A stretch of DNA of 64,000 nucleotides, from NCBI GenBank assembly GCA_005405945.1, contig BJHW01000001.1, positions 5,828,001 to 5,892,000 of the forward strand. The letters run 5' to 3'. Positions 36,489-46,989 of this stretch are shown piece after piece (the first letter of the stretch is position 1; each line of letters opens with the position of its first letter). This stretch comes from Streptomyces violaceusniger (GTDB lineage: Bacteria; Actinomycetota; Actinomycetes; Streptomycetales; Streptomycetaceae). The notes beneath the pieces were generated by a model. That model searched no databases. It was given only the letters and a program-made list of their open reading frames with translations, and was not told where the DNA came from. Both the position numbers and the translations under genes were made by a program.

Positions 36489-38803
36489 TCAAGTACGGGC
36501 CACTTCCAGGCCGGTCGTCCCGGCCGGTTCCGGGTCCGATTCCGGGCCCGACCCCAGGCCCGATTCCGGCCGGCGGCCGAGCGCCTCGCCCTCCACGTCG
36601 ACCTTGGGCAGCAGCCGGTCCAGCCACTTCGGCAGCCACCAGGCCCGGTCGCCGAGCAGGGCGAGCACGGCGGGCACGATCGCCATCCGTACGACGAAGG
36701 CGTCGAACAGGACGGCGGAGGCGAGCCCGAACCCGATCATCTTGACCATGGAGTCGCTCTCGCCGACGAACCCGGCGAACACCGCGATCATGATCAGCGC
36801 GGCGGCCACCACCACGCGCGCACTGTGCCGGAAGCCGGATGTGATCGCCTGGCCGGGCCGCTCGCCGTGGACGTACGCCTCCCGCATCCGCGAGACGAGG
36901 AACACCTCGTAGTCCATGGCCAGGCCGAAGATGATGCCCACCAGGAAGATCGGCATCAGGCTCATGATCGGGCCGGTCTGCTCCACGCCCAGGAGTTCGG
37001 CGCCGTGGCCCTGCTGGAAGACGAGGACGACCACGCCGAGGGAGGCCAGCACCGACAGCAGGAAGCCGAGGGCCGCCTTCAGCGGGACGAACAGGGACCG
37101 GAACACCACCAGCAGAAGCACGATCGCGAGGCCCACCACGACCACCAGATAGGGGATCAGCGCGGCCTGCACCTTGTCGGAGACGTCGATGTTCAGCGCG
37201 GTGGTGCCGGTGACCTCGAAGGTCGCCCCGGTCTCGGCCTCGACCTCGGGCCGCTCGCCCCGGATGGTCGTGACCAGGTCCTTGGTCCTTCCGTCGGTCG
37301 GCGCCGTGGACGGCACGACCTGGAAGACGGCCGTGTCACCGGCCTCGTTGAAACGGGCCGGGGAGACGGAGACGACACCCTCGGTGCCGCCGATCTCCTT
37401 CACGACCGTGTCGACGGCGCCCTTCGGGCCGGTGTCTCCCTTCGCGGTCCTCTTCGCGTCTCCCTTCGCGGCCCCCTTCACGTCTCCCTTCGCGGCCCCT
37501 TCGCGTCCACGACGACGGTCAGTGGCCCGTTGAAGCCCGGCCCGAAGCCCTTGGCGAGCGCATCGTAGGCCCGACGCTCGGTGGTGGAGGTCGACTTGGC
37601 CTCGTCCCCGGGCATACCGAGCTGCAGGTCCGTCATCGGCACCGCGAGGGCCCCGAGGCCCACCACGCCCAGCAGCAGCACGGGCAGCGGACGCCGCAGC
37701 ACGAACCGCGCCCAGCGGCTGCCCCCGTTGTCCCGGGTGCCCTCGTCCACGATCCGTCCGCTCCTGCGGGCCCGCCGCCGGAGCACGGCGTTCGGCCAGA
37801 AGCCGAGGAACGCCGGGACCAGCGTCAGCGCGACCAGTACGGCGACGACGACCGCGCCCGCCGCGGCCAGACCCATCTTGGTGAGCATCGGGATGCCGAC
37901 CACCGCGAGTCCGGCGAGCGCGATGACGACGGTGAGCCCGGCGAACACGACCGCGGAACCGGCCGTGCCGACCGCCAGAGCGGCCGCCTCCTGTGGCACC
38001 CGGCCCTTGGCGCGCTCCTCGCGGTAGCGGGAGACGACGAACAGGGCGTAGTCGATGCCGACCGCGAGACCCAGCATCATCGCCAGGGTGCCGGTCGTCG
38101 TGGACAGGCCCAGCGCCGCGGACAGGGTCAGGATGGTGGCCATGCTCACGCCGACGCCGATGAGGGCGGTCAGCAGCGGCAGTCCGGCGGCGGCCAGCGA
38201 ACCGAAGGTGACCAGCAGCACGACGGCGGCTATCGCGACACCGATCACCTCGGCCGCACCGCCGGGCCCGCCGCCGCCGTCCATCGCGCTTCCGCCGGCC
38301 TCGACGGTCAGCCCGGAGTCCTGGGCCGTGTGGATGGCCCGCTCCAGATGGTCCTTGCTGGCGCCGGTGAGGTCGTTGGCGGCGACCTTGTAGGTGACCG
38401 TGGCGTACGCCGTCGTGCCGTCCTTGCTGACGGCCTTCGCCCGGAACGGGTCGGCGGCGCTCGCGACCTGTGACCCGTCGCCCAGATCGGCCACGGCCTT
38501 CTCGACGGCCTGCCTGTTCTCGGTGGCGGTGACCTTCTCACCGCTCGGCGCGACGAAGACGACCCGGGCGGTCGCGCCGTCGGCGGAGGCTCCCGGGAAG
38601 CGCTGTTCCATCAGGTCGAACGCCTTCTGGGACTCGATGCCCGGCATCGAGAACTCCTCGTCGGAAGCTCCCGAAGCCTTGAGCGCGCCCAGCCCGACGG
38701 CGGCCAGGACGGCCGCCCAGACCAGGGCGACGTACCAGCGTCGCCGGAAGGCCAGACGGCCCACTTGGTAAAGGAAAGTAGCCACGACAGGAGGTCTCCG
38801 CAT
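36489..38803 (-). CDS. MMPL-family RND transporter (apparent frameshift)
   Basis: About 771 residues after joining frames, of the MmpL/actinorhodin-exporter-like type: two blocks of six helices, each preceded by a large external loop. Key segments are GLAVGIDYALFVVSRYREE in block 1 and GLAMDYEVFLVSRMREA in block 2, the usual proton-relay Asp-Tyr pairs. The second external loop starts with an unusual basic low-complexity stretch of AKGD/AKGA repeats at nt 37430-37500, and the frame breaks there (near 37498, aagggg-ccgcg). Start ATG 38803, or GTG 38785 (VATFLYQVGRLAFRRRW), which matches family N-termini better. Exports lipids or drugs; likely linked to the adjacent two-component genes. Confidence 0.88.
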
Positions 38804-39006
38804 CTGGTCCGACTGTCCGCTGTCCGCATCTGGTGCCGACCGTCCGCCCAGGCTCTCCGGGAGCGGGCCGCCCCGTCGTCGTGCGCCTGCCGACATTTCG
38901 CGCTACTGAGAACGCAGTACCCACCGCCCGGGCGGGTCCGCCGCTGGTACGACGCACCCGTCCGGGTCGCGACGGTGGCCGTCGGCCGCCGCTGTCATCG
39001 CATGTG

Positions 39007-39063
39007 CGCGATCGCGCAAGCCCGCGTGATCGCACAAGTCCGCGCGATCGCACAAGTCCGCGC
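39007..39063. repeat. three 18-nt tandem repeats
   Basis: Unit cgcgatcgcacaagtc-type with gatcgc at 39010, 39028 and 39046, period exactly 18, in the 311-nt spacer between the MMPL start and the lipoprotein stop. No gene is seen in the rest of 38804-39114. Confidence 0.85.
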
Positions 39064-39114
39064 GCCCGGCGGGCGGAGGGCCTACCGGGCGCGCGGAGTG
39101 TTGGAATGCGGGGC

Positions 39115-39749
39115 TTACGGGTGGTACTTCTCCTCGACCGTCTCGGCGCCGCCGGACTTGGGGTTCATGGTGACGCGGACGGTCACGCTGTTGGTCTTCG
39201 CGGCCTTCTCCAGCTGCTCCACGGTGCACTTCGAGGTGCCGTAGCCGTCGTCGCCGAGGGACACGCTGCCGCCGTCGTCGGAGCAGATGGCCGCCGCGCC
39301 GAGGATCCGTGTGGCGTTGGAGACAAAGAATGCCTGCTCCATGCCGCCGCTCTCGGGCTTGACGGTCAGCTTGCCGGGCGCGAGGTACTTCAGCGTGCCG
39401 ACGTATGCGCGGTGGTTCCCCGCGTTGGCGACGCCACCACCGGTGCCGCCACCATTGCCGCCGCCCTTGCCCCCACCGTTGCCGCCACCATTGCCGCCGT
39501 CCTTGCCGCCACCGTTGTCGGCGGCGGGCGGCGCCGTGTCGGCCTTGCCGCCCCCCTGGCCCTGCGAGCCGGAGTTGTCCGAGGAGGAGCCACTGGTGGG
39601 CTGGGCCGAGGCCGAGGAGCCGGAGGAGTCGGCCCCGGAGTCTTCCGGCCCGCAGGCCGTGGCCCCAGAGTCAGCGCCGCGGCCGCGACAAGGGCGGCGG
39701 CGATACGGCGACCGGCGCGGCCGCGGAAGCGGTTGGTGGTGGTGTTCAT
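39115..39749 (-). CDS. lipoprotein with Gly-rich linker (apparent frameshift)
   Basis: About 211 residues after joining frames. ATG 39749 follows AGAGGT on its strand; signal peptide MNTTTNRFRGRAGRRIAAAL to a lipobox that reads LGATAC once one base is restored near 39666 (ctgggg-ccacgg). Next come a Ser-rich part, a GGNGGG/GGKGGG linker of about 30 residues, and a C-terminal domain with VSNATRILGAAAICSDDGG and VTVRVTMNPKSGGAETVEEK that includes two cysteines. Extracellular, lipid-anchored; function unknown. Confidence 0.75.
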
Positions 39750-39939
39750 GGTGACCTCTTCGTTGCTGTGTTCTGTCGTCTCGCTCCCGGACGACAATCA
39801 GCTTCGAAGATCGCGTTGGCGTTCTACTAACGGACAGCTAACAGTGTGCTGCCGCGGCCGGCCGGTCAACGCGGCCTTCCGGTCCGCTTTGAGTATGGGT
39901 ACTCAGGCGTGCGAGGGATGTGCTGTGCAGGGTGAAGCC

Positions 39940-40338
39940 ATGGTGAGCAGCAGGCTGGGCCGCTGGGCAAAGGGCATCGTCGTCTCGGCGGCCGCCGCCC
40001 ACGCGACGTACTGGGTCTGGGAATCCGCCGAGCGGTGGGAATCGGAAGCGCGACAGGCCAATCCGGACGCGGGTATCGGCGCGGGGTTCATCGAAGGGGC
40101 GCTGGCCACACTCGCCTGGTTGACACTGGTGCCGTTGCTGCTGTGGGCGGGGATGCGGCTGCTGCGGGAGCGAGACAACCAGCTGCTGGTGAGCATGGGA
40201 TCGGCGACGTGGATCGTTCTCGGGACCCGGATCACCGCGGCCGACGTCAGCGGGGTGGAAACGGAATTGTTCCTTCTCGCCTTCACTCTGCTCAGCGGCT
40301 TCCTTGCGATGTTCCGCCCCGCCACACCGGAGGACTGA
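39940..40338 (+). CDS. small membrane protein with two to three helices
   Basis: A 132-residue protein beginning MVSSRLGRWAKGIVVSAAAA. Likely helices: residues about 10-27, 50-72 (LATLAWLTLVPLLLWAGMRL) and 108-126 (LFLLAFTLLSGFLAMF), with a polar loop AERWESEARQANPDAGIGAG between the first two. GTG 39943 is an alternative start. Lies between a lipoprotein gene on the other strand and the amidase gene. No family recognised. Confidence 0.7.
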   Translation: MVSSRLGRWAKGIVVSAAAAHATYWVWESAERWESEARQANPDAGIGAGFIEGALATLAWLTLVPLLLWAGMRLLRERDNQLLVSMGSATWIVLGTRITAADVSGVETELFLLAFTLLSGFLAMFRPATPED

Positions 40339-40446
40339 TCGATCGCACCGTCCCGGAACGGACATCACCACGAAGGAAGGTAATGGGCATTCAGACACCC
40401 ACTCCATTGTGCGAAGCGGCGTTTTATGGCCTGTCCCAGAGGCCGA

Positions 40447-40459
40447 TACGGTCGGATTC
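40447..40459 (+). promoter_or_regulatory. leaderless -10 box for the amidase gene
   Basis: TACGGT at 40447-40452, 7 nt, then ATG 40460; no Shine-Dalgarno in the gap. Confidence 0.55.
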
Positions 40460-41910
40460 ATGGAGTGGAATTTTCTGACGGCCGAAAAACTCGCGGCCGC
40501 CTTGCGCGCCGGTGAAGTGAGCTCGGCGGAACTGACCGACGAGGCGATCGCCCGTATTGAGCGGGACGACAAGGCGATCAACGCGATCTGCGTCCCGGAC
40601 TTCGACCGTGCGCGGGCCGCCGCGCGCGATGCCGACCAGGCGCGCGCCCGCGGTGAGGACCGGCCGCTGCTGGGCATTCCGGTGACGGTCAAAGAGTCCT
40701 ACGACATCGCCGGGCTGCCCACGACCTGGGGCATGCCGCCACACCGGGACTACATACCGGCCGAGGACGCGGTGCAGGTGTCCCGGCTCAGGGCCGCGGG
40801 CGCGGTGGTGCTCGGCAAGACCAACGTGCCCTTGGGGCTGCAGGATGTGCAGACCTTCAACGAGATCTACGGCACCACCCATAACCCGTGGGATCACGGT
40901 CGCACGCCGGGCGGATCCTCCGGCGGATCGGCGGCGGCCCTGGCGTCCGGGTTCGGCGCGCTGTCCATCGGCTCCGACATCGGCGGTTCGTTGCGCACCC
41001 CCGCGCATTTCTGCGGCATCTACGCACACAAGCCGACGCTCGGGCTGGCGGCGAACCGCGGTATGGTCCCGCCGACCGCACCGGCCCTGCCGACCGAACC
41101 CGACCTCGCCGTCGTCGGCCCGATGGCGCGCACCGCCCGCGACCTCGCGCTCCTGCTCGACGTCATGGCCGGACCGGACCCGCTGACGCTCGGCGTGGCG
41201 CACCAGGTGACGCTGCCGCCCGCGCGCCACGAGCGACTTCACGACTTCCGGGTCCTGGTCCTCGACGAGCATCCGCTCATCCCGACCGGGTCCGCTGTGC
41301 GGGCGGGCGTGGCCCGGGTGGCCGACGCCCTTGCCGACGGCGGCGCCCGCGTCGAACGCCACAGTCCACTGCTGCCCGATCTGAGCGAAGCCGCCACGCT
41401 CTACATGCAGTTGCTGTTTTCAGGCTTCGGTGCGGCTTTCCCCGTCGAAACGTACGAGCGGCTGCGGACCCACGCCGCCGGACTGGCCGCCGACGACCGG
41501 AGCCTCGACGCGGCGCGGCTGCGCGGGGTGGTGTTCAGCCACCGCGACTGGATCGAGGCGAACAACCGCCGCGAGCTCCACCGCCACGGCTGGCGGCGGC
41601 TCTTCACCGAGTTCGACGCCGTGGTGTGCCCCATCACCCCCACCCCCGCGTTCCCACACGACCACAACCCCGACCTGTTGGAACGCCGGATCGACATCGA
41701 CGGCGTCGAGTACCCGTACCTCGACCAGCTCGTCTGGGCCGGCCTGGCCACCATGCCCGGCCTACCCGCCACCGCCATACCAACGGGCCACTCCCCGAGG
41801 GCCTGCCGGTGGGAGTACAGCTCATCGGCCCAACCTTCGAGGACCGCACCCCGCTGCGGCTGGCCGAACTACTCGAGCAAAAGATCGGCGGCTTCCAGCC
41901 ACCGAGGTAG
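40460..41910 (+). CDS. amidase signature family protein (apparent frameshift)
   Basis: Amide hydrolase with the Ser-cisSer-Lys triad, about 483 residues. Lysine in VTVKESYDIAG (near residue 80), the Gly/Ser-rich stretch TPGGSSGGSAAALASG with the cis-serine, and the nucleophile in GSDIGGSLRTPAHFCG. The C-terminal part is VCPITPTPAFPHDHNP and, after the break, LPVGVQLIGPTFEDRTPLRL. The frame breaks near 41785 (ctcccc-gaggg); one C restores the frame to TAG 41908. A cytosolic amidase, substrate unknown. It is the last core gene before the tRNA-Arg island. Confidence 0.9.
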
Positions 41911-41956
41911 GGCGCACTACCTGAGCACCCGCCGAGGACAAGCCGCGAACCACGCC

Positions 41957-41989
41957 GAGAGCCCCTTCCGATGACCGAAAGGGGCTCTC
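41957..41989. terminator. hairpin next to the distal att site
   Basis: A perfect 11-bp stem gagagcccctt/aaggggctctc with an 11-nt loop. It ends the amidase transcript and closely resembles the terminator beside the intact tRNA-Arg, so it may be the displaced original terminator of that tRNA. Confidence 0.75.
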
Positions 41990-42016
41990 TGAGCCGCTGC
42001 GCACTCGGCAGGATTC
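41987..42016 (-). repeat. distal att-like repeat (displaced tRNA-Arg 3' end)
   Basis: Thirty bases align without gaps to 47175-47204 with 27 identities, including the exact 13-mer CTCGGCAGGATTC. The minus strand carries the T-arm and acceptor 3' part of tRNA-Arg, in the orientation expected of the displaced end. Confidence 0.75.
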
Positions 42017-42229
42017 AAAATCCCCTGACCTGCGCCAATAGCCCATGGCACAGCCCGCTTAGGACTTCGTGGTCCATGGTCCACCAAGGGCCCACAGCGT
42101 CATCCGGACGGCCCAGCGGACGATGAGGTCCAGCACTGGAGCGGTGACCGGAAGCGATCCGACTCCGGGGCCGACTCGCCAGGGCGGCTGATCACGCAGG
42201 CACTGCAGGCCACGCTCCATGGACGACTA

Positions 42230-42955
42230 TTGGCCGCGCAACTTGCCCCAGGAACAGACCTGTTGATGACGGCCCGCGCAGTTCGGCAGAAGGGCGGACG
42301 CAGGGACATGGACCGTCCTCCAGCAGTGGGCCCGCTCGTCTTCGGTGTCTCGAGTGTGGACGGGAAGTCCTGGGCGAGCGAACACAAGCTGTCCGGCTCG
42401 CCCTTCCGTCAGATCCGACGTACGACGGTGACCCATGAGCGCAAGCCTCTCCAGCACACGCAGGGAACTCACGAGAGTGTCTACGTGCTGCCCGACCAGA
42501 AAGTCCAGCAAGCCTCACAGCAGATCTTCGAGGACGGCGCGCTCGAGGCTCTCGGCCAGGCGAAGAAGACCTTCTTCGGCGGCCACCTCACTCAAGGTCC
42601 GGACCCGGCCCACGGGCAGACCGCGACTGCGGACTGCGCGGACGAGACCACCAGCGCGTGGCCTGCCCCGGGCGGCGGCTGCGGCGCCGACTTCCTGCTC
42701 TGCCTCGCCTGTCCGAACGCGCATGTCCATCCAGGTCACCACCCCCGCCTGGCCCTTCTCCACGGTCACATTCAGAGTCTGCGGTCGGCGATGCCTGAAC
42801 ACAGGTGGCACCAGCGTTGGTACGAGCACTGGCAGCGGCTCGACGACCTGGCGGACAAGGTCGGCCGCCCGTCCTGGACCGCCGCCCGATCACGGGCCAG
42901 CGACACCGACCGCACCCTGGTCGATCTGCTGCTGAAAGGACAACTGGCCTCATGA
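42230..42955 (+). CDS. 5'-truncated tyrosine recombinase, first of a trio
   Basis: C-terminal fragment (about 241 residues) of a large site-specific recombinase. It keeps a basic segment SPFRQIRRTTVTHERKPLQH, the following THESVYVLPD with a candidate active-site tyrosine, and a cysteine cluster CGADFLLCLACPNAHVHPG typical of this recombinase group as I recall it. The N-terminal domain and the first catalytic arginine are missing; the start shown is a TTG and probably not a native one. Its stop overlaps the next ATG by ATGA, so the original trio order is preserved. Probably inactive. Confidence 0.6.
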   Translation: MAAQLAPGTDLLMTARAVRQKGGRRDMDRPPAVGPLVFGVSSVDGKSWASEHKLSGSPFRQIRRTTVTHERKPLQHTQGTHESVYVLPDQKVQQASQQIFEDGALEALGQAKKTFFGGHLTQGPDPAHGQTATADCADETTSAWPAPGGGCGADFLLCLACPNAHVHPGHHPRLALLHGHIQSLRSAMPEHRWHQRWYEHWQRLDDLADKVGRPSWTAARSRASDTDRTLVDLLLKGQLAS

Positions 42956-45074
42956 GCCTCCCCGTTGCCTCGGACAGCGACCCCTATCTGCTGTCGATCC
43001 CCACCCCTGACAGCCCTGTCGTCCTTCCCCGGTGGATCAGCTCCGGCAACGCCAATCCCAACGGTCGTTACCAGGAGCCGGTCTGGCCGCTCGGCCCGCT
43101 CATCGACCGTCCAGGCGCCAGCCTGATCAAAATCCACTGGAAGTACTGCCCCGAGCCAATGACGGAGCAGATCAAGCAGGTGACCTGGATTCTGTTGAAC
43201 GGCCAACTGCGACCCACCTACCTTCAAAGCCGGGAGATTCGGGCCCGGTCCAGAGGCTCCGCCGATGTGATGCGGGAAACCTGCTACGAGTGGATGCGGC
43301 TCGGCCGCTGGCTGTACACGGCCGGCGTCAAAAATCTGCGTGCCTGCACGGACGACCACTGGGATGCCTACGTCACGGACCGTTTCCGTACCAATCCGAC
43401 CCGGCACCACGCTGAGGAGACTCTGAGCCGCCTCACCGATCTGTGGGCGTTCGACCAGCTCTGTACCCAGCCCACCGGTGTCACCCAGCCACCTTGGGAG
43501 CGGCAAGGCGTCGACGACTATCTCCCTTCCTCCACCCCGCAGGACACCGGCGAGAACACGACCGAGCCGCTGGATCCGAGCGTGGTGAGCCCGCTGCTGA
43601 TGTGGGCCATCCGCATGGTCGACGACCTCGCGGACGACATCCTGGCTGCCTGGGGGGAATGGCGCCGCATGCAGCAGTTGGCCGTCACCAATCCGAGCTC
43701 GCCCGCAGGACTGGCCGCGCTGGAGGAGTGCCTCTTGCCCCGACTCGCCGCGGGCACGCGCCTGCCGACTACCGAGTGGCGCGGCAAGACTGTCCTGGCT
43801 GCCACATTCATCGCGGCCACCGTCGGCTGCAGCGTCAACCAGGTCAGTGGCTTTCGACAACGCCATCAGCTCAGCATGCTGCAGCAAGGGCCTTGCCCGC
43901 TCACGGTTCCGGTGACCGGGCAGATCAACGGCAGGCCCTGGCGCGAACACCTCGACTTCAACGAGGTCACGACCTTGATGAGGCAGTTGGCCACCGCCGC
44001 GGTGATCGTCTGCCTCTACCTCACCGGCATGCGGCCGCAGGAAGTACAAGGTCTGCGGTCCGGCTGCTGCCCCGACCCCGAGGACGGCGGCCGCCATCTC
44101 ATCCGCAGTCACCACTACAAGAACGTCACCGACGCCGACGGCCAGTACGTCTCGGCCGGCGAGGAACGCGAGGTCCCCTGGGCCGCCATCACCCGGTCGT
44201 CCGCGCGATCCGAGTCCTTGAACGCATGGTCCCTGAGGGCGAACTGCTCTTCAGTTCCACCCATCACGACTTTGCCCGCGGCCGCCAACGCGGCGGCGCC
44301 TTGAAGAACAGCAGCATGAACCAGCGGATCGAGGACTTCATCACCTGGATCAACCGGGAGACCGAATCTCATAGGCTGCCGGACCAGGGCGTTCCCCAGG
44401 ACCCTCACGGCGCCATCGGGCTCGGACGCTTCCGCCGGACCCTGGCATGGCACATCGCCCGCAGACCTGGTGGACTCGTCGCGCTCGCGATCCAGTACGG
44501 CCACATGCGCACCGTCCTCAACGCCCGCACGTCCAGCGGCTACGGCAGCCGAAGCCGCCGCGGCATCCACAGCGTCCTCGACGTCGAGACCGCCCTGGCG
44601 GCTGCGGGCACCGCCGCGCGACTGCGAGACCGCCTCGCTGCCGGCGAGAAGATTTCCGGGCCCGCCGCCCGACGAGCCCTCACCGCCACGGTCCAAGTGC
44701 CGCGATTCGAGGGTCGCACCGTCACCCAGAAGTTCGCCAAACAGGCCGCCGACTACCTGGCCCGCGACGGCCTGGTCCTCTTCGACAACCCGGACGCTTC
44801 CCTGATCTGCGTCTTCAAGCGCGACAACGCACTGTGCGAACCAGGCCCCAACGCAACCGCCCCGAACCAGTTCGACTGCCGCCCCGGCTGCGGGAACGCC
44901 ATCCGACTCGACAGCCACGCAAACGAACTGCTGGAAGAAGCCGACCGCATCAACCAACTCGCGACCCTTGCCCCTCACCCGCTGGCCAGGCGCCTTCGAG
45001 TCACCGCCGAACAGCATCGCGCCACCGCCGACACTCACCACGCCACCGCCCAACCTGCCGAGGACCTGTCATGA
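42952..45074 (+). CDS. site-specific tyrosine recombinase/integrase, second of a trio (apparent frameshift)
   Basis: A long integrase, about 708 residues after joining frames. The first catalytic arginine lies in VCLYLTGMRPQEVQGLR; after the break come GLGRFRRTLAWHIARRPGG, the YGHM box and the tyrosine in TSSGYGSRSR (codon 44541-44543). The usual HxxR box reads RFRR here, so the histidine is replaced. The C-terminal extension contains cysteines (CEPGPNATAPNQFDCRPGCG), possibly a zinc site. The frame breaks near 44191 (atcaccc-ggtcg). ATGA overlaps join it to both neighbours. It would cut and join DNA at the island ends. Confidence 0.8.
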
Positions 45075-45376
45075 CCGAGCAATCCACCGACGAACGCACG
45101 CGCATCAGGGCCGCTATCGACCGACTCCTCGCCGGCGAGCCCATGACCTCCAACGGCGCGCTGACCGTCGTCGCCCTCGCGGCCGAGGCTGGTGTTCACC
45201 GCATGGCCCTCCAGAAACGCCACGCCGACCTGAAGAACGAGTTCTACGAGCGCGTCCGCGCCGAGACGAAGCAACTCCCAGAATCGGAAAGGCGACTCCG
45301 GAAAACCGTCTCCGACCTCAAAGAAATACCCCTGCAAGGGTCTGGCGAGCCGTGCCGCGGCTCTCCCGTCAGCTGA
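45071..45376 (+). CDS. small helix-turn-helix protein, third of the recombinase trio
   Basis: A 101-residue protein with LTVVALAAEAGVHRMALQKR forming a helix-turn-helix and a charged coiled C-terminal part (FYERVRAETKQLPESERRLR). It resembles the small third proteins (TnpC- or DUF6262-like) that follow two large recombinases in Tn554-like trios, thought to help target or orient the reaction. It overlaps the upstream gene by 4 nt and its 3' end overlaps the convergent SDR gene by 8 nt. Confidence 0.72.
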   Translation: MTEQSTDERTRIRAAIDRLLAGEPMTSNGALTVVALAAEAGVHRMALQKRHADLKNEFYERVRAETKQLPESERRLRKTVSDLKEIPLQGSGEPCRGSPVS

Positions 45377-46253
45377 ACTCAGCCGCGTGGTCGATGGCCC
45401 ACCTCGCGAAGGTGCCGGCCGGTCGGCCAGTAAGGCGCTCAACATGATCGGTGGTGCGGTTTGACTCCGGTCGGCACCCCGAGGCAGCCAGCAGCGCCTC
45501 TACCAGTTGCTCGGGACGACCGTCTGCGAGCATTCGCGAGCGAGCGAGATCAGCGGGAAGTGACTGAAAGCTCAGACGGCGCCGGAGTGCGGCACCGAGT
45601 TGAGCGACCTGATCGGCCCGACTGAGCACCTCGGGCCCGGTCAACACGTATGGATTAGGACCCAGTTGGGCATGGTGCGGCGCGAGCAATACGGCTACCG
45701 CCGCATCGGCGACATCGCGTTCGTCGACGACGGCTGTGCGCGCGACGTCCGAGCCCGCGATCACGTTGCCCGCCCGCAACTGTGCCGCCCATCCATGAGC
45801 GTTGGAGGCCAGCGTGTCGCTGCGCAGCACCACAGGTCGCAGCCCGGCATCGCGCAGCAGGACTTCCATGTCAGCGTGCACCTGAACGATGGGATCGCTC
45901 TGTCGGGCGGCTTCGTCGTCTATGGCTGTCGAGGACACGTAGACGACACGGGGCGCCGCTGCCATGAGTTCTGCGACCACTTCGTGGGCAGGGGCGGAAT
46001 CAAGCAGTGGCCAGATGAGAAAGACAGCGTCGATGTCCAGGAGCGCAGTGCGGACCACCGTGGGGTCCGTGAGGTCGCCGACCACAGTCTCGACTGCGGA
46101 CCGGGGGCCGGTTTGATGGCGCACGAGGCGCCGCACGCGCGCGCCGTGTGCCTGGAGGCGGTCGACGACCTCACGGCCGAGGTGGCCGGCCGCGCCGGTG
46201 ACCAGGATCGATGCCCTGTGATGGGTGCCCGTGGGGCGATTGATGTCAGGCAT
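45369..46253 (-). CDS. NmrA-like NAD(P)-binding SDR protein
   Basis: A 294-residue atypical SDR. The nucleotide loop is ILVTGAAGHLGREVVDRL near residue 20, followed by VVGDLTDPTVVRTAL and YVSSTAID; no YxxxK pair is in the usual place, as in NmrA/QOR2-type quinone reductases and redox sensors. It is transcribed divergently from a MerR gene, with a -10 box 7 nt before the ATG and a dyad in a 19-nt promoter spacer, so MerR-type activation is likely. Function inferred: reduction or sensing of a reactive compound. Confidence 0.85.
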   Translation of the reverse strand: MPDINRPTGTHHRASILVTGAAGHLGREVVDRLQAHGARVRRLVRHQTGPRSAVETVVGDLTDPTVVRTALLDIDAVFLIWPLLDSAPAHEVVAELMAAAPRVVYVSSTAIDDEAARQSDPIVQVHADMEVLLRDAGLRPVVLRSDTLASNAHGWAAQLRAGNVIAGSDVARTAVVDERDVADAAVAVLLAPHHAQLGPNPYVLTGPEVLSRADQVAQLGAALRRRLSFQSLPADLARSRMLADGRPEQLVEALLAASGCRPESNRTTDHVERLTGRPAGTFARWAIDHAAEFS

Positions 46254-46260
46254 GATCGAG

Positions 46261-46291
46261 ACGCTAAGGGTTCAGGTCGACATGAAGGCAA
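46261..46291 (-). promoter_or_regulatory. MerR-type promoter of the SDR gene
   Basis: Minus strand: -35 TTGCCT (46291-46286), an elongated 19-nt spacer, and -10 TAGCGT (46266-46261), then 7 nt to ATG 46253. The spacer holds the 14/16 palindrome TTCATGTCGACCTGAA (46271-46286). A long spacer with central dyad is the hallmark of MerR-activated promoters. Confidence 0.75.
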
Positions 46292-46301
46292 GGCGTGTGT
46301 A

Positions 46302-46673
46302 ATGCAGACGATCGGAGAAGCAGCCGCAGAACTCGGCATCGAAGCTCACGTGCTGCGGCACTGGGAAGATGTAGGGGCACTCACCGTGCGCCGCGATGGC
46401 AACGGCTACCGCATCTACGACGACAACGCTCTGGAGCAGGCACGCACCGTGCTGAAGCTACGGCGCGTCGGGCTCTCGTTGCCAGAAGTCATTGCTGCCA
46501 TGGCGCCGAAGAAACGGGCGGCACAGGCGGTTGTGAGGGCGAAGATAGCCGCACTCGAAAGTGAGGTCGTCCGCACACAACAGGCCATTACCTTCCTGCA
46601 GCACACCGTTGAGTGTCGGCATCGGTATCTCGATGACTGTCCGGAGTGCGCGCATTTCGTCCGTGAAGTCTGA
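46302..46673 (+). CDS. MerR-family transcriptional regulator
   Basis: A 123-residue regulator. The N-terminal winged helix is TIGEAAAELGIEAHVLRHWE with DGNGYRIYDDNALEQ; a coiled dimer helix follows (VVRAKIAALESEVVRTQQAI), and the C-terminus carries ECRHRYLDDCPECAHF with three cysteines and a histidine, a possible metal or thiol-reactive sensor. Start ATG 46302. It is divergent from the SDR gene and the shared 48-nt region contains a MerR-type operator. The natural inference is that it twists the elongated SDR promoter into an active form when its ligand binds. Confidence 0.88.
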   Translation: MQTIGEAAAELGIEAHVLRHWEDVGALTVRRDGNGYRIYDDNALEQARTVLKLRRVGLSLPEVIAAMAPKKRAAQAVVRAKIAALESEVVRTQQAITFLQHTVECRHRYLDDCPECAHFVREV

Positions 46674-46989
46674 GCCGACCTCCAGCTGGGAAGTTCGTGC
46701 GCCGAGTAGCCCCCTCGACCTTTCCTCACGGCACAGTCGCAGAGGGTTGCCCGCGTCGCCGTCATCAATGTTGACCACCCAGAGCGTGAACATAAGAACT
46801 TGACTGGGAACACCACTCCGTGGGGTAGTTCACCAGGCCCACAGCGCTGAGCGCCCTCCCCAGCACCTTCCGGTTAGCCGACGCCTCCTCGCTGATGTTG
46901 GTGGCATGGTGGTGGGGGTGGCACTGAGTGACACGGGGGCACCGCTGAGCGGGGCGGCATACAGAAGCGGGCGGCGACCACGGGCCGCA

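Noticed and set aside
41987..42030. Possible second tRNA-Arg gene near 42000
   Set aside because: Only the T-arm and acceptor 3' part are present; no anticodon or D arm exists, so it is an att-type fragment.
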